DNA of 64,000 nt from Enhydrobacter sp. (lineage in GTDB: Bacteria > Pseudomonadota > Alphaproteobacteria > Reyranellales > Reyranellaceae), in the NCBI RefSeq assembly GCF_030246845.1, contig NZ_CP126889.1:496001-560000 (forward strand), in the 5' to 3' direction. A program made the translations under genes and the position numbers. Of the stretch, positions 51,126-58,834 are shown piece by piece. How positions within the stretch are numbered: the first letter of the stretch is position 1; each line of letters begins with the position of its first letter. The notes beneath the pieces were generated by a model. The model was not told the origin of the DNA. It worked only from the letters and a program-made list of their open reading frames with translations, and made no database searches.

Positions 51126-52076
51126 GTGGCGCGATTCGTGGGACGGCGGCTGCTCCATCTCGTGCCGGTGCTGCTCGCCGTCACCCTGCTGACCTTCCTG
51201 ATCGCATCGCTGCTGCCCGGCGATCTTGCCTATACGATGCTGGGCGACCAGGCGACTCCGGACAAGGTCGCGGCGCTGCGCGCCGAGATGGGGCTCGACC
51301 TGCCGATCTGGCAGCGCTACCTGCACTGGCTGTGGGACGTCCTGCAGGGTGACTTCGGCCGCTCCTTCCGCACCGGCGAGACAGTCCTGTCGGCGGTCCT
51401 CGACCGCCTGCCCGTCTCCATCGAGCTGATGGTGATGGCCGAGGCGCTGGGCCTGCTGATCGGCATTCCATTGGCCATCCTTTGCGCCGTCCGGAGCGGC
51501 AGCGCCGTCGACCGGTTCCTGACCGGGCTCGCCTTCGGCAAGCTCTCCCTGCCATCCTTCATGGTGGCGATCCTGCTGATCTACCTTTTCGCCGTGCAGC
51601 TCGGCTGGCTGCCCGCGACCGGCTGGGTCCCGTTCGCCGAGAATCCGGTCGGCAATCTGCGCAGCTTCGTGCTGCCCGCGCTCACGCTCGCCTTCGCCGA
51701 GTGGCCGGTGCTGATGCGCGTGCTGCGCTCGGACATGATCGCAACGCTGCAGGAGGACTATATCGCGATGGCCAAGGCCAAGGGCCTGCGGCCGGCGCGC
51801 ATCCTGCTGGTCCATGCGCTGAAGCCGTCATCGCTGACGCTCGTCACGGTGACCGGCATCAATATCGGCCGGCTGATCGGCGGCGCGCTGATCGTCGAGA
51901 CCATCTTCGCCCTTCCCGGCATCGGCCGCCTGCTGGTGGGCGCCATCTACGCCCGTGACTTCATCATCCTGCAGGGCGTCGTGCTGTTCGTGGCGGCCGG
52001 CTTCGTGATCGTGAACTTCGTGGTCGATATGCTCTATGCCGTCCTCGACCCAAGGATCCGTCATGGCCGTGCTTGA
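51126..52076 (+). CDS. ABC transporter permease, DppB/OppB type
   Basis: This 316-residue protein with six helices starts MARFVGRRLLHLVPVLLAVT. It has LRAEMGLDLPIWQRYLHWLW and the permease loop DYIAMAKAKGLRPARILLVH (EAA motif). It ends DMLYAVLDPRIRHGRA, all typical of DppB. The start is GTG at 51126 behind AAGGAGG. The stop lies 14 bases into the next permease gene. Confidence 0.93.
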   Translation: MARFVGRRLLHLVPVLLAVTLLTFLIASLLPGDLAYTMLGDQATPDKVAALRAEMGLDLPIWQRYLHWLWDVLQGDFGRSFRTGETVLSAVLDRLPVSIELMVMAEALGLLIGIPLAILCAVRSGSAVDRFLTGLAFGKLSLPSFMVAILLIYLFAVQLGWLPATGWVPFAENPVGNLRSFVLPALTLAFAEWPVLMRVLRSDMIATLQEDYIAMAKAKGLRPARILLVHALKPSSLTLVTVTGINIGRLIGGALIVETIFALPGIGRLLVGAIYARDFIILQGVVLFVAAGFVIVNFVVDMLYAVLDPRIRHGRA

Positions 52077-52935
52077 GATCGACGGCGACACCGCCCTGGT
52101 GTCTCCGGTGCGCAAGCGCCGCCGCGGATCGAATGCCTTGTTCGTGGCGGCGCTTGCCTGGATCGCCCTGATCGCGCTTGCCGCCATCCTGGCGGACGTG
52201 TTGCCGATCATGAGCCCGACCGACATGGACATGCTGGACAAGCGCGCGCCGCCCGGCGCCGAGCACCTGCTGGGCACCGACCAGCTCGGCCGCGACATGC
52301 TCTCGCGTCTGATCTATGGCGCCCGCATCTCGCTCACTGTCGGCCTGCTGGCGCCGGTGATCGGCCTCGTGATCGGCGGCGCGCTCGGCATGCTGGCCGG
52401 CTATTTCGGCGGCCGGTTCGAGGCGCTCACCGTGGGTGCGGTCGACGTCCTGCTGGCCTTCCCGCCGCTCGTCTTCGCGCTCGCCGTCACGGCCTATCTC
52501 GGCCAGTCGGTATTCAACCTCACGCTGGTGATCGGCGTGCTGGGCATCCCTGCTTTCACGCGCGTCGCCCGCGCCACGACCCTGTCGCTCTCGCAGCGCG
52601 AGTTCGTGGTCGCCGCCCGGGCGCTCGGCGCCACCCACACGCGGATCCTCCTGCGCGAGCTCCTGCCGAACGTAGCGCTGCCGCTGCTGGCCTTCTTCTT
52701 GCTGGGTGTTGCGGTCACCATCGTCGTCGAGGGCGCGCTGAGCTTCCTCGGCCTCGGCGTGCCGCCGCCGGCGCCGAGCTGGGGCAGCATGATCGGCGAG
52801 GGACGTGAGAGCCTCGACATCGCGCCATGGCTCGCTTTCCTGCCGGCCGGATTCATGTTCGTGACGGTCCTCGCGTTCAACATCGTCGGCGACACGCTGC
52901 GCGCGTTCACCGACCCGCGGCCCGGGGCCCTGTGA
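52063..52935 (+). CDS. ABC transporter permease, DppC/OppC type
   Basis: This 290-residue permease has the family elements AEHLLGTDQLGRDMLSRLIY, YGARISLTVGLLAP, EFVVAARALGATHTRILLRE (EAA loop) and SFLGLGVPPPAPSWGSMIGE. The hydrophilic N-terminal lead VLEIDGDTALVSPVRKRRRG is ordinary for DppC. The ATG at 52063 overlaps the dppB-like gene by 14 bases. It ends ten bases before the first ATPase gene. Confidence 0.93.
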   Translation: MAVLEIDGDTALVSPVRKRRRGSNALFVAALAWIALIALAAILADVLPIMSPTDMDMLDKRAPPGAEHLLGTDQLGRDMLSRLIYGARISLTVGLLAPVIGLVIGGALGMLAGYFGGRFEALTVGAVDVLLAFPPLVFALAVTAYLGQSVFNLTLVIGVLGIPAFTRVARATTLSLSQREFVVAARALGATHTRILLRELLPNVALPLLAFFLLGVAVTIVVEGALSFLGLGVPPPAPSWGSMIGEGRESLDIAPWLAFLPAGFMFVTVLAFNIVGDTLRAFTDPRPGAL

Positions 52936-52945
52936 GGCGGGCGCG

Positions 52946-53938
52946 ATGACGGGTCCGCTGCTCTCGCTCGAAGCCGTGTCGGTCGAGCTGCCGACCCCGC
53001 GCGGTGCATTGCGCGCCGTCGACAAGGTCGACCTCAGCCTGATGCCGGGCCGCACGCTCGGTATCGTGGGCGAATCGGGCTGCGGCAAGACCATGCTGTC
53101 GCGGGCGATCCTGCAGTTGCTGCCCAAGCGCGCGAAACTGTCGGGGCGCGTGGCCTTCGGCGGCCGCGACCTGGCGACGCTGTCGCCCGAGGCACTGCGC
53201 CGGCTGCGCGGGCCGGAGCTCGCGGTCGTGTTCCAGGATCCGATGACCTCGCTCAATCCGGTGCTCACCATCGGCACGCAGCTCGTCGAGACGCTGCAGG
53301 CCCATCTCGGCATGGATGCCACAGCGGCCAGCCGGCGTGGCGTCGATCTCCTTGCCGCCGTCGGCATCCCCGCGCCCGAGCAGCGGCTGCGCCAGTACCC
53401 GCACCAGCTTTCGGGCGGCATGCGCCAGCGCGTGGCGATCGCCATCGCCCTCTCCTGTGAGCCCAGGCTCCTGGTCGCCGACGAGCCCACCACGGCGCTC
53501 GACGTGACGGTGCAGGCCCAGATCCTCGACCTGCTGGCACGCGAGCAGAAGCGCCGGCACATGTCGATGATCCTGATCACCCACGATCTCGGCGTTGTCG
53601 CCGGCCGCACCGACGAAGTGGCCGTGATGTATGCCGGACGGGTCGTCGAGCGGGCGCCAACACCGAGCCTCTTCGCCCGGATGCGCATGCCCTATACCGA
53701 GGCGCTGCTGGCGGCCATCCCCAAGCTCGACTCGCCGCCCCATACGCCCCTGCCCGCCATCGCCGGGCGTCCGCCCGACCCGACGCGGCCGATGCCGGGC
53801 TGTTCCTTCGCGCCGCGCTGCCGCTACGCCGACGAGCACTGCCGGCAGGCGAAGCCGCCCTTGATCGATCCGGAGCAGAGCGGCGGGCTCTATGCCTGCT
53901 GGCATCCGCTGGCGCCGCCGGCCATGGCGGGGACGTGA
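52946..53938 (+). CDS. ABC transporter ATP-binding protein, DppD/OppD type
   Basis: This 330-residue ATPase has Walker A GESGCGKTMLSRAI, LAVVFQDPMTSLNPVLTIGT, signature LSGGMRQRVAIAIAL, and Walker B LLVADEPTTALDVT. The C-terminal oligopeptide extension carries the GCSFAPRCRYADEHC cysteine cluster, thought to bind an iron-sulfur cluster or zinc in OppD relatives. The stop overlaps the next start. Confidence 0.93.
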   Translation: MTGPLLSLEAVSVELPTPRGALRAVDKVDLSLMPGRTLGIVGESGCGKTMLSRAILQLLPKRAKLSGRVAFGGRDLATLSPEALRRLRGPELAVVFQDPMTSLNPVLTIGTQLVETLQAHLGMDATAASRRGVDLLAAVGIPAPEQRLRQYPHQLSGGMRQRVAIAIALSCEPRLLVADEPTTALDVTVQAQILDLLAREQKRRHMSMILITHDLGVVAGRTDEVAVMYAGRVVERAPTPSLFARMRMPYTEALLAAIPKLDSPPHTPLPAIAGRPPDPTRPMPGCSFAPRCRYADEHCRQAKPPLIDPEQSGGLYACWHPLAPPAMAGT

Positions 53939-54918
53939 TGCCGGATTCGGCGTCGACCCTTGCCGCGCCTCTCCTGTCGGTGGAGCGGCTGACGGTCGAG
54001 TATCCGGTGGCCGGCCAGACGCTGTCGGCGGTCTCGGATGTCAGCTTGTCGGTCGGCCGCGGCGAGACGCTGGGCCTCGTGGGCGAATCGGGCTGCGGGA
54101 AGTCCACGCTCGGCCGCGCCGTGCTGCAGCTTCGCCGCCCCACGGCCGGCAAGGTCGTGTTCGACGGCACCGACCTCACTGCGCTCGGCGGCGAGGCGCT
54201 GCGGCTCATGCGCCGCCGCCTGCAGCTCATCTTCCAGGATCCGATCGCCTCGCTCAATCCCAGGCGCTGCATCGGCGACATCGTGGCCGAGCCGCTGATC
54301 ATCGCCGGCGTCGCCGACCGGGCCGAGCGCGAGCGGCGCGTGCGCGAGGTCCTGGCGGCGGTCGGCCTCGATCCGGACGTCGTCTGGCGCCGCCTGCCGC
54401 ACGAATTCTCCGGCGGCCAGTGCCAGCGCGTCTGCATCGCCCGCGCGCTGATCCTCGAGCCCGAGCTCGTGATCTGCGACGAGCCCGTGTCGGCGCTCGA
54501 CGTGTCGATCCGGGCCCAGATCCTCAATCTGCTCGAGGAGATGAAGCGACGCTACGGACTGACGCTCCTTTTCATCGCGCACGACCTCGCCGTGGTGAAG
54601 GCCGTCAGCGACCGCATCGCAGTGATGTATCTCGGCCGGCTGTGCGAGATCGGGCCGACCGAGCGGGTCTTCGGCCGCCCGGCTCATCCTTACACCTCAC
54701 TGCTCCTGGAAGCGATCCCGCTGCCGGATCCGACGGTTGCGCCGGCGACCAACGTCGCGGCCGGAGAGCCGCCCTCGCCGCTCGATCCGCCGTCCGGCTG
54801 CCGCTTCCGCACCCGTTGCCCGCGCGCCGACGCGATCTGCGCCGAGAAGGTGCCCACGCTGCGCCCCGTCGCCGGCGGGCAGATGGCCGCCTGTCACCAT
54901 CCTTTGACCGAGGGTTAG
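53938..54918 (+). CDS. ABC transporter ATP-binding protein, DppF/OppF type
   Basis: This 326-residue ATPase has GESGCGKSTLGRAVL, LQLIFQDPIASLNPRRCIGD, signature FSGGQCQRVCIARAL, Walker B LVICDEPVSALDVS and the C-terminal GCRFRTRCPRADAIC cluster. Together with the DppD-like protein it energises the transporter. The ATG at 53938 overlaps the upstream stop (TGATG); a GTG at 53935 is an alternative. It ends the five-gene transporter operon, convergent with the fusion gene that follows. Confidence 0.93.
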   Translation: MPDSASTLAAPLLSVERLTVEYPVAGQTLSAVSDVSLSVGRGETLGLVGESGCGKSTLGRAVLQLRRPTAGKVVFDGTDLTALGGEALRLMRRRLQLIFQDPIASLNPRRCIGDIVAEPLIIAGVADRAERERRVREVLAAVGLDPDVVWRRLPHEFSGGQCQRVCIARALILEPELVICDEPVSALDVSIRAQILNLLEEMKRRYGLTLLFIAHDLAVVKAVSDRIAVMYLGRLCEIGPTERVFGRPAHPYTSLLLEAIPLPDPTVAPATNVAAGEPPSPLDPPSGCRFRTRCPRADAICAEKVPTLRPVAGGQMAACHHPLTEG

Positions 54919-54957
54919 TCGGGAACGACTCTGCGCACGTCGGCTGGCCGCCAGGCG

Positions 54958-56949
54958 TCAGACGCCGTAGGGCCAGGTGTCCGGAACGCCCGGGCCGGCG
55001 CTCGCCGCCAGCGGCTCGACCGCGTTCGTCCGATCGAACCAGACATAGGCGTCGAGCTGTCCCGGCAGCTCGACATGTGCATAGTGGCTCTGCAGCTCGG
55101 TCTCGGGGCGATAGATCACGCCGATGAAGCGCTCCAGCCGTTCCGCGCTCAGGCGGTCCCGCAGCTCACCCGCGATGTCGCCCAACATCAGCACGCCGCG
55201 GCCGATCCGGCCGTCGTGGAACTGGCGCTCGATGCTGTCGGGCCGCGACGGCCTCACTTCCATCACTTCCATCGGCCCGCCCCAGCCGTGTGCAGCCGCC
55301 ACGGTGCCCGCATGGGTGCCGAAGCCGATCAGCGCGACCTGATCGCCGAAGCGCTCGCGGCAAAGCTGCCCGAGATTGAGCTCGTCGCGCACGCGGCCCA
55401 TGTCGGTGAAGCGGGCATCGCCGATATGCGAATTGTGCGCCCACACGACCGCCTTCGAGCGCGGGCCGCGATGCTCCAGCAGCCGCAGCAGCGTGTCGAA
55501 CATATGCCGGTCGCGCAGGTTCCAGCTTTCGGCGCCGCCATAGTACATCGCACGGTAGTAGCGCTCGGCGGTGGCCACGAGCTGCGCGTTCTGCACCGTG
55601 TCGAAGAAGCGGTCGTCCTTCGCGGCGCGATCGAGGCGGGTGGACAGGAGATCGGCGAGCGTCGCGACCACTGCCGCCTCGCAGTCACGATAGCCCTGGC
55701 TCAGCACCGCCCGGCCGTAGGCGGCCGGATCGCCCTGCCAGGGCGTCAAGCAGCCATAGCGCTCGCGCGCGATGCGCGCGGCGTCCCGATCGGTGCGATC
55801 GAGATAGTTCAGCACGGCCTCGATCGAGTCGGACAGGCTGTAGATGTCGAGGCCGTGGAAGCCGATCCTCTTCTCCTCGACATAGGGCAGGTTGTAGTCG
55901 CGCAGCCAGCCAATAAAGGCCTCGACTTCCTTGTTGCGCCACATCCAAGTGGGAAAGCGCCGGAAGGCCGGACGATCGCCGGCCGGCTGCGGCAGATGTC
56001 GGACATGCCGGTCGAGCGCCGCCGCATCCGGCCAGTCGGCTTCGACCGCGACCATCTCGAAGCCGTGGCGCTCGATCAGCCGACGCGTGATCCGGGCGCG
56101 GGCGCGGTAGAACTCCCGCGTGCCATGGCTCGCCTCGCCCAGCAGCACGATCCGCCGCCCAGCAAAGCGGTCGAAGATCTCGGCGAAAGCGGGATCGGCC
56201 GGATCGGGCAGGGCCTGCGTGGCGTCGGCAATCAAGGCCGGCAGGGAATGCGTCGTCGCCGGCGGCGGGTCCGCGATGCGCCCGTCGTCTCCCTCGTCGA
56301 CGCTGCCGGCGGCCCAGCCTTCCGCGCCGATCAGCGGCACGAACATGACCTTCTCCAACGTCTCCTGCTCGAAGCTCGTCTTCCCCGTGCGGGTCACGCG
56401 GATCAGATGCTGCCGGCTGCGCGTCTCCCCGACCGGGATGACCAGCCGCCCGCCGATCGCGAGCTGGCGCCGCAGCGCTTCGGGAACGCGCGGCCCGCCG
56501 GCCGAAGCGATGATCACGTCGAAGGGTGCCGCTTCCGGCCAGCCCAGCGTGCCGTCGCCGGCCCGGACATCGACATTGCCATAGCCCAGCGACCGCAGCC
56601 GGCTCTCCGCCAGTTGCGCCAGCGCCGCGTGGCGCTCGATGGCGTAGACGCGGGCGGCGAGTTCGGCAAAAACGGCAGCGGCGTAGCCGGAGCCTGCGCC
56701 GACTTCCAGCACGCGATCGCCCGAGGCGATTTCCGCCGCCTCGGCCATGCGCGCCACGATGTAGGGTTGCGACATGGTCTGGCCTTCCTCGATCGGAAGC
56801 GCCGTGTCCTCATAAGCGAATTCGCGCATCGCCTCCGGCAGGAAGGCTTCCCGCTCGACCTTGCGCATGGCGGCCAGCACGCGCGGATCGCGGATGCCGC
56901 GACGCTCGATCTGACGGCGGACCATCCGTTCCGAGTTGGTGACGGCCAT
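54958..56949 (-). CDS. Fusion: protein-L-isoaspartate O-methyltransferase plus erythromycin esterase domain
   Basis: This 663-residue protein joins two enzymes. Residues 1-205 are a PCMT: GQTMSQPYIVARMAEAAEIA, SAM loop VLEVGAGSGYAAAVFAELA, and GGRLVIPVGE. From about 240 an erythromycin-esterase domain follows, with LLGEASHGTREFYRARARIT (the Glu and His of the Ere active site), VAVEADWPDA, and AVVWAHNSHIGDA with the second His. The PCMT half repairs isoaspartyl damage; the Ere half may hydrolyse a lactone or ester. I use ATG 56949; an ATG at 57003 would add 18 residues, and neither has a strong ribosome site. It is divergent from the cytochrome gene. Confidence 0.87.
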   Translation of the reverse strand: MAVTNSERMVRRQIERRGIRDPRVLAAMRKVEREAFLPEAMREFAYEDTALPIEEGQTMSQPYIVARMAEAAEIASGDRVLEVGAGSGYAAAVFAELAARVYAIERHAALAQLAESRLRSLGYGNVDVRAGDGTLGWPEAAPFDVIIASAGGPRVPEALRRQLAIGGRLVIPVGETRSRQHLIRVTRTGKTSFEQETLEKVMFVPLIGAEGWAAGSVDEGDDGRIADPPPATTHSLPALIADATQALPDPADPAFAEIFDRFAGRRIVLLGEASHGTREFYRARARITRRLIERHGFEMVAVEADWPDAAALDRHVRHLPQPAGDRPAFRRFPTWMWRNKEVEAFIGWLRDYNLPYVEEKRIGFHGLDIYSLSDSIEAVLNYLDRTDRDAARIARERYGCLTPWQGDPAAYGRAVLSQGYRDCEAAVVATLADLLSTRLDRAAKDDRFFDTVQNAQLVATAERYYRAMYYGGAESWNLRDRHMFDTLLRLLEHRGPRSKAVVWAHNSHIGDARFTDMGRVRDELNLGQLCRERFGDQVALIGFGTHAGTVAAAHGWGGPMEVMEVRPSRPDSIERQFHDGRIGRGVLMLGDIAGELRDRLSAERLERFIGVIYRPETELQSHYAHVELPGQLDAYVWFDRTNAVEPLAASAGPGVPDTWPYGV

Positions 56950-57089
56950 GCAGGGGCAACGACGATCTTTCTGCCGGGTTGCAGCCTTCCCGCGGGCCGC
57001 CATCAATTGGACAAATCCTGAGGCTTGAAATCCGACGCGGGGAGACGCTACTCCCGGCCCGACCTGAACTGCCCTAATGGAGCTGGAAC

Positions 57090-58352
57090 TTGACTCGAGG
57101 CGGTTGGCTCCTTGCGGCGATCGCGCTGGGGCTTGTCGCAATCACGGCAGCGGCGGCGCTGCTGATCTGGGAGCCGGCCCTGCCGCCGATCCCGCCGCCT
57201 GCCGCCACGAGCTTCGACCACACGACGGTTCTGCATGGCGAGGCGCTTGCCCATCTCGGCAATTGCAGGACTTGCCACACCGCCCCCGGCGGACAGCCTT
57301 TCGCCGGCGGCCGGGCGCTGCGGACGCCCTTCGGCACGATCTACACCACCAACATCACCCCCGACCCCGAGACCGGCATCGGGCGCTGGTCGGCTGCTGC
57401 CTTCGCGCGCGCGATGCGCGAGGGCGTGTCGCGGGACGGCCGCTTTCTCTACCCGGCCTTCCCCTACGACCATTTCGCGCGCGTAAGCGACAGCGAACTC
57501 GATGCGCTTTACGCCTTCCTGATGACCCGCCCGGCGGCGCCGGCAAAGACCGCGGAAAATCGACTCGACTGGCCGTTCGGATATCGGCCGCTTCTCGCGA
57601 TCTGGAACCTTCTCTTTCTATCGAGCGAGCCGACCGGAGATGGCGATCGCGGACGCTCTCTCGCCGAAGGGCTGGCGCACTGCGGTGCCTGCCATACGCC
57701 GCGCAATCGGTGGGGAGCGGAGATCAGCGGGCGCGCCTACGACGGGGCCTGGACCGAAGGCTGGTACGCACCGCCGCTCAATGCCCGGTCGCCGGCGGTG
57801 CGGCCCTGGACCGCCGACGAGCTGTTCATCTACCTGCGCACCGGCGTCGGCCGAACGCACGCGGCGGCGGCCGGGCCAATGAGGAATGTGACGCGCGAAT
57901 TGGCCGCGGCGCCGGAGGCCGACGTGCGGGCGATCGCCGCCTACTTTGCCGGCCTGATGGCCGATGCACCCGCGGCGAAAGGCGACGCAATGCTGCAAGA
58001 CAGGCAAGACCACGCCGATCAGGCGCACGCCGAAGGTGCGATCCTGTTTGCCGGCGCATGCGCTGCCTGCCACGAGACCGGGGCGCCCCTGATGCAGCAG
58101 GGACGGCCGCCGCTCGGCTGGACGACCTCGCTGCAGGAGAAGACACCGCACAACACGCTTCACGTGATCGTCCAGGGTCTCACGCCGCCTCCCGGCCGGG
58201 CCGGCCCGTCGATGCCCGGCTTCGGCAACGATTTCAGCGACCGCCAGCTCGGCGAGATCGCCGCCTACCTGCGGGCCCGCTACACCGATCTGCCGCCGTG
58301 GCAGGACCTCGACGCAGCGGTCGCCGACGTGCGCAAGGCAGCCGGCGAATGA
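57090..58352 (+). CDS. Membrane-anchored three-haem cytochrome c (alcohol/aldehyde dehydrogenase electron acceptor)
   Basis: This 420-residue protein has an N-terminal membrane anchor (about 5-27) and three CxxCH haem sites: CRTCH near 60, CGACH near 197 and CAACH near 327. Each is followed later by a Met-containing loop. The spacing and IYTTNITPDPETGIGRWSAA match the cytochrome c subunits of acetic-acid-bacteria alcohol, gluconate and aldehyde dehydrogenases. It should carry electrons from the molybdenum enzyme encoded next to the respiratory chain. The start is TTG at 57090 behind GGAGCTGG. The stop overlaps the next ATG (ATGA). Confidence 0.9.
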   Translation: MTRGGWLLAAIALGLVAITAAAALLIWEPALPPIPPPAATSFDHTTVLHGEALAHLGNCRTCHTAPGGQPFAGGRALRTPFGTIYTTNITPDPETGIGRWSAAAFARAMREGVSRDGRFLYPAFPYDHFARVSDSELDALYAFLMTRPAAPAKTAENRLDWPFGYRPLLAIWNLLFLSSEPTGDGDRGRSLAEGLAHCGACHTPRNRWGAEISGRAYDGAWTEGWYAPPLNARSPAVRPWTADELFIYLRTGVGRTHAAAAGPMRNVTRELAAAPEADVRAIAAYFAGLMADAPAAKGDAMLQDRQDHADQAHAEGAILFAGACAACHETGAPLMQQGRPPLGWTTSLQEKTPHNTLHVIVQGLTPPPGRAGPSMPGFGNDFSDRQLGEIAAYLRARYTDLPPWQDLDAAVADVRKAAGE

Positions 58353-58834
58353 TCGGCCTCAGCGTGAACGGGATCGCACACTCCCTCGATGTCGACCCCG
58401 ACACGCCGCTGCTCTACGTGCTGCGCGACGAGCTCGGGCTGAACGGCGCCAAGTTCGGCTGCGGTCTCGGCCAGTGCGGCGCCTGCACCGTCCTGGTCGA
58501 CGACCGTCCGGCCTTTTCCTGTCTGCTGCCGGTCGCAGCCCTTGAGGGCCGCAAGGTGCGCACGATCGAGGGTCTGGGAACGCCCGACAAGCCGGGGGCT
58601 CTCCCGGCTGCGTTCGAAGCCGAGCAGGCTGCCCAGTGCGGCTACTGCATCGCCGGCATGATCATGCGCGCGCACGCCCTGCTCGAGCGCAACAACCGCC
58701 CGACCGAGGCCGAGCTGCGCGGCCATCTCGCGCCCAATCTCTGTCGCTGCGGCACCCATATGCGGATCCTGCGTGCGGTGAGGCGGGCCGCCGTTGCCAT
58801 GGGCGGCGGGGTCAAGGAGGAAACCGCGCTGTGA
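58349..58834 (+). CDS. [2Fe-2S] small subunit of a molybdenum hydroxylase (isoquinoline 1-oxidoreductase alpha type)
   Basis: This 161-residue protein carries both clusters of the xanthine oxidase-type small subunit. The plant-type site is KFGCGLGQCGACTVLV plus C in AFSCLLPV, and the second is AAQCGYCIAGMIMRA with NLCRCGTHMR. It passes electrons from molybdopterin to the cytochrome. It overlaps the cytochrome gene by four bases and the large-subunit gene by four (GTGA), so the three are co-translated. No FAD subunit gene is present, as in isoquinoline oxidoreductase and related aldehyde dehydrogenases. Confidence 0.93.
   Translation: MIGLSVNGIAHSLDVDPDTPLLYVLRDELGLNGAKFGCGLGQCGACTVLVDDRPAFSCLLPVAALEGRKVRTIEGLGTPDKPGALPAAFEAEQAAQCGYCIAGMIMRAHALLERNNRPTEAELRGHLAPNLCRCGTHMRILRAVRRAAVAMGGGVKEETAL

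Noticed and set aside
57077..58351. Alternative frame starting at ATG 57077 ahead of the cytochrome gene
   Set aside because: It is out of frame with the three CxxCH motifs; the TTG start at 57090 with its ribosome site gives the correct frame.
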